Assembly: GCF_037975245.1 (NCBI RefSeq)
Contig: NC_092564.1
Coordinates: 15,850,984 to 15,912,983, forward strand
Reading direction: 5' to 3'
Length of the DNA: 62,000 bases
Origin: Apostichopus japonicus
Lineage: Eukaryota > Echinodermata > Holothuroidea > Aspidochirotida > Stichopodidae
Shown: positions 29,901 to 38,900 of the stretch, piece after piece
Layout: each line of letters starts with the position of its first letter
Position numbering within the stretch: position 1 is the first letter of the stretch
The notes under the pieces: model-generated
Told to the model about the DNA's origin: nothing
The model's database searches: none
The model's input: only the letters and a program-made list of their open reading frames with translations
Program-made: the position numbers and the translations under genes

Positions 29901-32900
29901 AATACCACGGATTTAAATGTTACTATTATTTATATATATATCAGAGTAATTTTCATTATGAGACATTTAGGCATAGGCCAAAATTAAAATATCGAGTTAC
30001 AGAAAATATAATATTATCAGCACCGACCGATTTTTAAAACTCGAAGAAGTTACTATTTTCTCAGTTTCCACATTGTCCTGGATCGAATTTTTCTTCCTTT
30101 GGGAGGTGTGTGCGGCAAGCCGTGTCTATAGGGAAAATAGGGTGTTCCCTACCTCACTTAAAAAGGCTCAACAATTTGTGAGATTGACGTCTTTAAGTCA
30201 CAAAGGAATGTTCTTTCAATTTAGAAACTTATTAAATGCTTGTATTTTTTTTTTTTAATATTTCAGATGTAAGCGATGTAAAGTTGGTCGCTGGGGGCGC
30301 AATTGTAATTTTCTGTGTGACTGTGGGCGAGGATTCTCTTGCAATGATGACACAGGACAATGTGTTTGTAGGAACGAAACTGTATGCAACCAAACCTGTA
30401 AGTACTCAGAACCATGAAGATGAAAAAAAATGTGTTATTCTTAGCTTCTTTTTTTTTCATTTCCCTTATTGTCTCTAAATAAACAATTTTGTAATTTTCT
30501 CCGTGTGTACATGGAGCTTCGGCAATCGTTACTACCAGCGTAAAGCGTTTAGTAAAGATGTAACAACATTAAAGTGTCCTAGGATTTCACAAGCGTACAA
30601 CATATGGAAGCATTGAAGCATGTTTTGGTAAAATTTGGTAATAATACAAGTGGTATAATCACGACATTGGGTGAATGACTTGTAGACAAAAGTATTTTTT
30701 TATTCTACATATTGCCATGTGACTAAGGGGGGGGGGGGTGCAACATCTAACACCAGAACTCTGGAAAAGGGGTTATATCTTAGTAGGCTTCAAACATCTA
30801 AGATTCGTGGCTTGTAAAGATGGACCAGGATTTATTCAAGCGCCATCCGCGCATATAGACAACATACGGACACCCCCCCCCCTTCTCCCCTCCTCCTTCA
30901 TGCCTACCACAAATCGAAGTCCAATGTATGAATGTCCTTGTTCTGTATTGCGTGGTTTGCTTAAATATGACACGTCATTATCTAGTCATGATGAATACCG
31001 CGATATTCTTTCACATCAGAAGAAATGGAGACTGATAACATGATTATGATTCCCATTACGCAATGCGAACGTTCGGAAGTCATCTATACAAAACAAAATA
31101 TTGTTTTTCGTTACCGATATATCCAAATTCGAAGCAGTAAGCTATGTAAAGAAGATATTCAAATGGCTGTTTCGATCAAGATATTCAAAATCACAATTGA
31201 TTTCCGTCACCTTCCATCCTCAATTTCATCCATAGGCAGCGCTGATAGGAAGAAAATGGAAGCAATGTTTCCAACGAAAACGGATTTTGAAAGCATTTTT
31301 GATCTTAACAAAATTTTCCTTATTTCCTCTGCTTTCAGGCGTCCGTGGTGTCGTACTAAAATAGACTATATTTCAATGTTAGCTATTTGAAATATTAATC
31401 AAATACTAATATAAAAAATCCTTATTTTAATTGTTGCTCAACGATACAACAGGTAACGCCACTTTGACGTCGTTATATGCTGAGTTGTATCTGGTTATGC
31501 AATATCTTATAATCCATGATGTAAACCCTTACGCGAATGAGGGAAAAGATGGCGCTATTTTAATATATTCTGTGAAATATGGTAATGTCTTTTATAAGTT
31601 TCCGTAGACACAGCCTGCGGTTGCTCCATGTTGACAAGATAACATGCTTACATGAAATTCTTCTTTACCACAAAACAAGCTATGTCATGTCATTATGCAA
31701 CCGAGTGAGAGATAGAAGGAAACCATTAAAAAAAAAAAAAAAAAAAAAATTCTCGATGATGTCATGCTTATACACTTGATCAAGTCTCCGCCTTGTGTGT
31801 GAAGGAACATTTAAATCTGCGATATCACCCAAATGGAATAAAAACAAAACATTGTTATAGTTGTTTGATGGAAGTTGTTTATGACAATTTATCTCTATAT
31901 CGCACGCATAAACGAATGATGGTTGGGGTTTTGTCTCCTTAAAGCTACAGCAGTGAGTTGGGATATAAAATTATGTGCGAATGACGACATCGACTTTCTA
32001 CATATATAACTGTACCTCTCAATATATGACTAGGAAATCTATATGTGGGGTAACTACTCCTCATTATAGTTATTGAGTTGTTAGAGTTTCATCTTATCAG
32101 TTAATAGATAATCACATATGTGATGTAATGTGTTATTTGAATAAACCGTTGAAATGTATATCTTATTTCATAACTCCTAGTGAGGTGGTGGGGGAGTGCT
32201 GTGCTAAAGTAACATATTATGTTTACAGGTACCTCATAAAAACTATACAACAACGAAGTTTAAGTACATTCTACAGTGTCTCCCTCGGATTGACAAGGAA
32301 TTAATACTTTATCAAACCTTTACGTGGCGAGACTTTCATACTCGATTCATAATGTCAAAGTATTGCAATTACTTCTTTTCTTTGTATTAAAAACAAAACA
32401 AAGCGAAAATTAAATATTTTGACAAATGCATTTATTCGGCAAGCACTCGAACGTTTCAGCACACAGATATACTGTACACGGGCGAATCTCTCTCATTAAT
32501 CGGAGACGTCGAATTATCTAGGTTTCACTCAAGCTGTTGCTGAGGCGGAGGGGAGAGGGGGTGGGGTTGGATCGCCACCGAAAAAACACTTACATGCACT
32601 CGGAGTTTATGTCAAATATTATAGTAGCTTCGACTCGTTTTTCAGTATCGGTTCACAATTAGTGAATATTTGGTTTAAGAATACCACAAATTCTCTGCTT
32701 TCGAACTTCTGCTATCAGAGGCAGCGAGAAAGGGCTCAATCAGGTGGGCGGTGAAGGAGTGGACGGGTTGGGACTCATAAATTACGAAAGTTCAAGTGGT
32801 AAATGTTCCTTTGATATGAAGAAGCCAAATCACCTCTACAGGTCACGATAAGTTGGACCACAAATTCGACTGTTTTATTTGTTTCAACAACAGGTTACTT

Positions 32901-35900
32901 TATAATGAACGGTTTTAAAATACCACTTTTCCGATACCCAACTTTGAAAAGGGTACCTTTTTTTTATTAACAAAGGGGCACATTCGATTTAGGTTTATAT
33001 CAAAGCTGGAGGGAGGATGGGGTGGGGTCGGGGGGGGGGGCGCATTCGGCTCCAACGATCTTGTGCCGTGTTATATTTCACATATACACAAAATCCTCGG
33101 AATATGCAGTAGATTCACTTCAGGTTTGTGAAATCAGTATATCGAAGCACTTGGAGCTGTTCGATAACACACATTGTTAATGGCTTAACGAGAAAAAATA
33201 ATAACAACAACAACACCAAAATAATATAACTAACTAAGAAACACACCATCAGGAAATAAGTCTTATTTGTTCATATATATTTATATATATATATTGTACG
33301 CTATAGGTATAAGAAAGGGCACTATACTAAAGATATACGAGGGATGATAACAGTATACTCAAAATCCAATTGACTTACAGTGAGAGTGAATTGGTGAAAG
33401 GTCAAAGTTCAAAGATGAAAGTTTCACCTATACCAAGACCAAAACAGGAAGTCAGGCACTTCCCCAGGAAATAATTTCTTAGGTGAAGTAGCCTTTCACT
33501 TAGATACTACTGTTTGTGAAGTTACCATACAAGCTGCATGTGTGATAGGCTAACACCCTTAGCCTATACCTGTCTTCAAGATATATACATATTCATATAT
33601 AACAGTCTGTGATACAATTTGAGCTCTGAAATACCAAACACGACGATATTTCTTCTTGGTAAGTGACTGTGTTTTATCTGCCTTGCAAAATTAACAAAAG
33701 AAACTACAATACGAGACAATGAAATTGTTATTTTATGTTTTATGCCCGGCCTATTAACCATACTGGTGATATCAGATCAATATGATACTTCAAGACCGAT
33801 AGTGGATTGGTATTACAATAGTGTCATTGCAGGGTTTAATAATCAAAACGTCTTAGTTCTTAACTCCTTGGTCAAGCTCAAAACAGACCGAATTGCTGAC
33901 ATGCGTACATTAATGCCATCTTCAAAAGGTTTCCTAGCACCGGTTTGGTTTTTAACCTCACTAGCTTTCTGTAAAGATGCATTTTATTGAAAGCCAAGTA
34001 CATCGTACGTGATTGATATCCTATACTATTTGAAAATTATTTAAACTCGTTTTCTAATAAGCTTATAGCAAACGTTACTTTATGTATATTCCATGAATAT
34101 AATTTTTGAATCTTGAATGACTGAGCTATTACAAGGCAGTAATAAAATATTCCTCTGCCATACTTGTTGGTATGGTTACTTGTGTACATTTTAATAAGAT
34201 GTCACCTCTGTAAAGCGTTTTTTTTGTGTGTGCAAGAAACTTCATTTGTGATAATAAGTACTCGAGATTTTGTATGTTTGGTTGGAAATGGGGTGTTCAC
34301 TCGTAGCAGGGGTCAAATTCTTTCCAGTCTTTATGTAAAAATCATCCGACTGAACCCCCCCCCCCCGAATGCCGGTAGGTACGGTGACCCCCCCCCCTCT
34401 TGCGCACGCCACTGGAGTCTCACTCCGACAGAAAAATGATACTATACGCATGATCTAATCTAGAGGCCGAGTAACGATCCACAATTAGCCGCTTTTTTAA
34501 TGATACATAATTATGGACTAAATACTGATTTTTCTTTTTCAGTTTGGCTTTCTCATTCAGTTTTGAATTTTACAAAGTTTCTTAAACTTGCAATGTGCAC
34601 GCTAATTGGTATACCATATGAAATATGTTGCGTAATAATCAGGCGCGCAAAGGGTATAACTGTTGTATGTCATATGGTATCTTCATATTATACAGTCAAT
34701 TCCAACCAGCTATCACCGATATCAAAGCAGTATTTATTGTATCTCCTTTCTTTTTTGTGGAATTTATGCCAAATAACGTAATGTGTTAAAAATTTCCCAT
34801 CAGGTAATACATATATGACGTAATGACGTAATAACGTAATAACGTAATGAAAACCTTTGTTCCCATCCTGAAAAAAAAGATTATGATAGTCCAGGTGAAT
34901 TCACCTTCTGTTTTTTTTTATTTGACTTATGAAAGAGGAACACATTCTATGTATCTTTTTGAAACTTTCACTTCACTTCCTATACATATCCGTTATGGAG
35001 ATAAAAACATTTTAAGTCAATTGACAGATGTGAACAGATATGATATCATAGCGGTTTGACACTTTGTATCATGTTTGGCTTTTACATCGAGTTCTCCAAT
35101 GTAAAGGAATGTATATCAATATGAATGTACTATATACAGCCATTATGATATTCTTAACTTCCCATCCCCTTATAGGTTAAAGTTGGAAAACCTATCCAAT
35201 CCAAAGTCAAATCAACAACTTAAAGCAAAAACATGAAGCAAAAAAAAAAAACATCTTGTGGTCAGTGTGTAAAATTACACTGTTTCAAGTTCACTTAACT
35301 GTGCAAAATACATGTGACGATTTCAGTTATCGATATCGTCAAACGTTCTGTTGGAAGATAAGTAAATTTCACCTGCAGTATGAAAAAAACATGTTCCGCT
35401 ATCATCAGTCATCGCTTTCCATGAACAGTTTTAAGACAATGGTAATATTTACATTAGTCACAGTGCTTATGATTTCATGAAGTATGTGAATAAGGAAGAA
35501 AACACGGTTCGTTACCGAAGGTGTCTGTGTTTACTTGCTATGTTTTTTAAAGCACAATGACTATAACAATATTGTTTCATCATTTGAGACTGGGCCCGAA
35601 AAAAATCCTCATCGAACATAATTATGTAAGGAATTGTAATGTGATGACGTCATTTATTACGTATAACACCCCCTCCTCCCTTTTCTAACTTCTTACATGC
35701 ACAGCTTCATCTGACGACTGTCGCTGTCAGAACGGGGGCACTTGTACACAGCGCGGTCTATGCAACTGTAGGGACGGGTGGACGGGGTCGGATTGTGGTG
35801 AGAAGTGTCTCGAGGGCCTCTACGGGCCCGATTGTCAACTGAGGTGCCATTGTGGTACAGGCGGCAGGTGCCACCCAGAAACAGGGTTCTGTCTCTGCCC

Positions 35901-38900
35901 CGATCTTTCAAAACGGTGAGTAATTTGATAGTTTGTTTCTCATTGAATCCTCGTATATGCACTGAACAACGACGCTAGGGTTAACACACACACACATATG
36001 GTATATTAAACAGATGATAACAGGGTTGAAAGTCAGTGGAGGGGCAAATTATGTGATTCGGTTGAAAGGGTATGGGTATGGGTGGGGTGGGTGGGGGCGG
36101 TTAAAGAAGGATGCTAATCGCCACGGCACGTACTTGTTTAAAATAACAAGTCTGCAAAATTTCCCGAATTTTCTTTAAAATTTTACCAATTTTGCCGATA
36201 CGGACCCATACTTACGAGATTAGAGGTCACCCTTTGAATTTAATGGGTGAAAGCGGTGTGTCGGCATTTAACATACACAATCTTCACACCAGTGGTCATA
36301 GCTATATTGGAGATTTCCTGCATATTAATGGTTTTATATTTCCTACAGGATGTTATTTTTCCATTACAAATTGACCTGGAAAGTCATTAAGACTGTCCAG
36401 TCTTGCAGAACAACATAGTACATATATTACGCGTGGCTATTATCGAAACTGAGAAAAGACTGCAACCCTTGTATTAAATAGACTTGTTGGAAATGGTCCG
36501 ATCTATTTAGGATGTCTATATCTCGCACTTGGCGGATTGCTAGCTCAATCGTTAATGTGTCTATATACCATATTTCAGTTACAATGGAAATAGGGCTGAT
36601 GATCAGGGGTTCTGTTGTTATGAAATCATATCACGGAAATATAGGCTAAGTAAACGGTCTCCTAGAAGACAAACTTTATCATTTCCATGCTTCGTAATAT
36701 CTTTGTCCTCTTTGTCCTTGCGCTCTGTAAAGAGTTGACGTTAACGTACAGCGAATCTTAAATTATGCCATGCAGCAACACAAGAGAATATTGATTGTAC
36801 TAGCGTCTATGCAGATGACATACAATTATAATGCAGTTGAGCTGTTCCATTCCACGCAGATCTGTTCATGGTACGATAGCTTTACTCTCTCCCTTCCATA
36901 CATATTGTACTTGATCAAAGCTACTTCAGTAAAACAACAAACTGAAATAAAAACGAAAGTGTTTAATTGCCATTTTCAATTTCAAACTGACATTTCAGCC
37001 GAAAATTCAAATTGAAAATGATAAAAAACTTAGAACTGAAATAGTCTAGGCTTAGTTAGGTCGGGAAGATATTATTCTTTTTCCATAGTACAATTTGAAC
37101 GAAAAGCATAACAAAGGATTACGCCATTAAAAAAACATGACGTCACAGTGTCAATTGACCCTTGTAATATAGGTCGGTAATTTGTTTTCATTTTTAAGCA
37201 AATGATCACATCAAATGTTAAATTATTGAGAACAGTGATCCCCGCAAATTAATGATCCTAACTATATCGTAAATCAGGACGGTTCACTCATATATTTATT
37301 AGCTTAATCCAATATACAACATTGATTTCCTTTGTTTCGATACCATGGTTACATCACAACACATCATATCTGCCAAATCGATTATATAAAATCAAATGTT
37401 TTTGATTAAATGATTGTTTAATTACATTACCGCAGTCTGAAATGCCGTTTGACCTTATAATGAGTGAACCTTTCCAATACCATGTCATGAACGTTGAAAG
37501 AGTTATATTTACCGACAGCACCCTCACAAATGAAAAAATGAACAAACGGACACTAAACATACACACAAACACACAGAAACAAACGAAGTTTCATACATAC
37601 GAACGAACGAAGAAATAAGTAATTTCAAGCATTTTCAGACAGTCGTGTGATAATATCTGAGTCGGAAACGTTCAGCATAAGAGAGAGGGCGTAATGTGTT
37701 TTCAAGAGTGACAGAAGGCGTTGAAAATATTTGGTTGTTGAAAGTGTTTGGTTGTTGAAAATGTTCGGTTGTTGAAAGTGTTAGGTTGGTTGATGGAAGT
37801 ATCTTGCATTTACTTTATTAGTACGATATGATGAATATAAAGTGAAACAAAGGGGGCATCGTTTTAGTGGGTTGAAATTCATTTAAAATTGCCTCCTTCT
37901 TTTTAGTGTGTGTCACTATAGCAACCAACTTAGAATGTTCAAAAGGTTCTATCAAAGCTAGAAAGATCATGTTAAAAATTTGTTTCAAGAAACCGGATTA
38001 TTGCTCAAAGTGGGTTGTCAGCCTTAAATGCGTCTGTGTTAGCATATTCCACAACTATTGTTCGGTTCAGTTTATGTACCTCAATTTCAACATAATGTTC
38101 ACAACACCATTGTCAATGATCAACAACAGCTCTTTCTATTCTTTCTCTTGCAAAACAAACATTTGAAAGGTGTCCGATTTTCATTTTTTCTGCGTTTTAC
38201 TTCTATCCTTGCAGCTATAAGTGTCCAAATAGGTGTCCAGAAGGCAAATTTGGACCAAAGTGTGCATATCACTGTTACTGTCCTATCGGTCTCACGTGTA
38301 ACCCTACATCCGGGAACTGTGAATGTCCCGGACGTTCTTGCCTTGACTTCGGCTTTTTCACAACTTCTCGTAAGTTAATTCATTCATTTGAAAAGAATAA
38401 TAATAAATAATAAATATAAATATAATAATAAATAATAATTAAAAAATAATAATTTCACTGGTAAAAGGCTATATTGGTAAAGTTGCAAAGACGCTCGGGC
38501 ACATAGTACTTGTATAGGACATACTTTTTATATATGGTCACCGAAATATGTTGTAAGTTGGCCCATAGCCAGGAATTATGAGTTACAGAAGGTGGGAGGA
38601 GGGGGGGGAGGAATAGTTTTGGATTGGGCTCCAACACTTTGAGGGTCAACATATGAATGTTTTGTATAAATAGTGGGGAGAAAAATAAACGGAGGTCGGG
38701 GGGTGGGCTGGTTACGGGCTGTAAGTTTACTGGTTTTAAGTTTTTTTTTCTATTTTAAAATGTTGAATACTATATGTCTAAAACATTTTGATAGAAAATA
38801 AACCCCAGTTGCGGAACCAGATGACAGACAGACAGGGATGATGTGGACGTGGGGTTGGGATGGGGGGGGGTGAGATTGACAGGAAAGATTTTAATGTAGA

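Larger units (their letters stand above)
28616..30266 (+). other. Intron 3 of the EGF-like receptor gene
   Basis: GTAAG to TTTCAG. Contains the hairpin at 28662-28739 and the (GGGT)n tract at 28843-28876. Nothing else recognised. Confidence 0.75.
30398..35704 (+). other. Intron 4 of the EGF-like receptor gene (5.3 kb)
   Basis: GTAAGT to GCACAG. Holds G/C runs, a poly(A) run at 31728-31749, a diverged repeat (31741-31960), and an 8-bp TGACGTAA tandem (34816-34847). The 121-codon open frame at 31025-31390 has no recognisable features. Confidence 0.7.

Noticed and set aside
31025-31390. 121-codon open frame in intron 4
   Set aside because: No recognisable domain, no fitting splice sites, composition like the surrounding intron.
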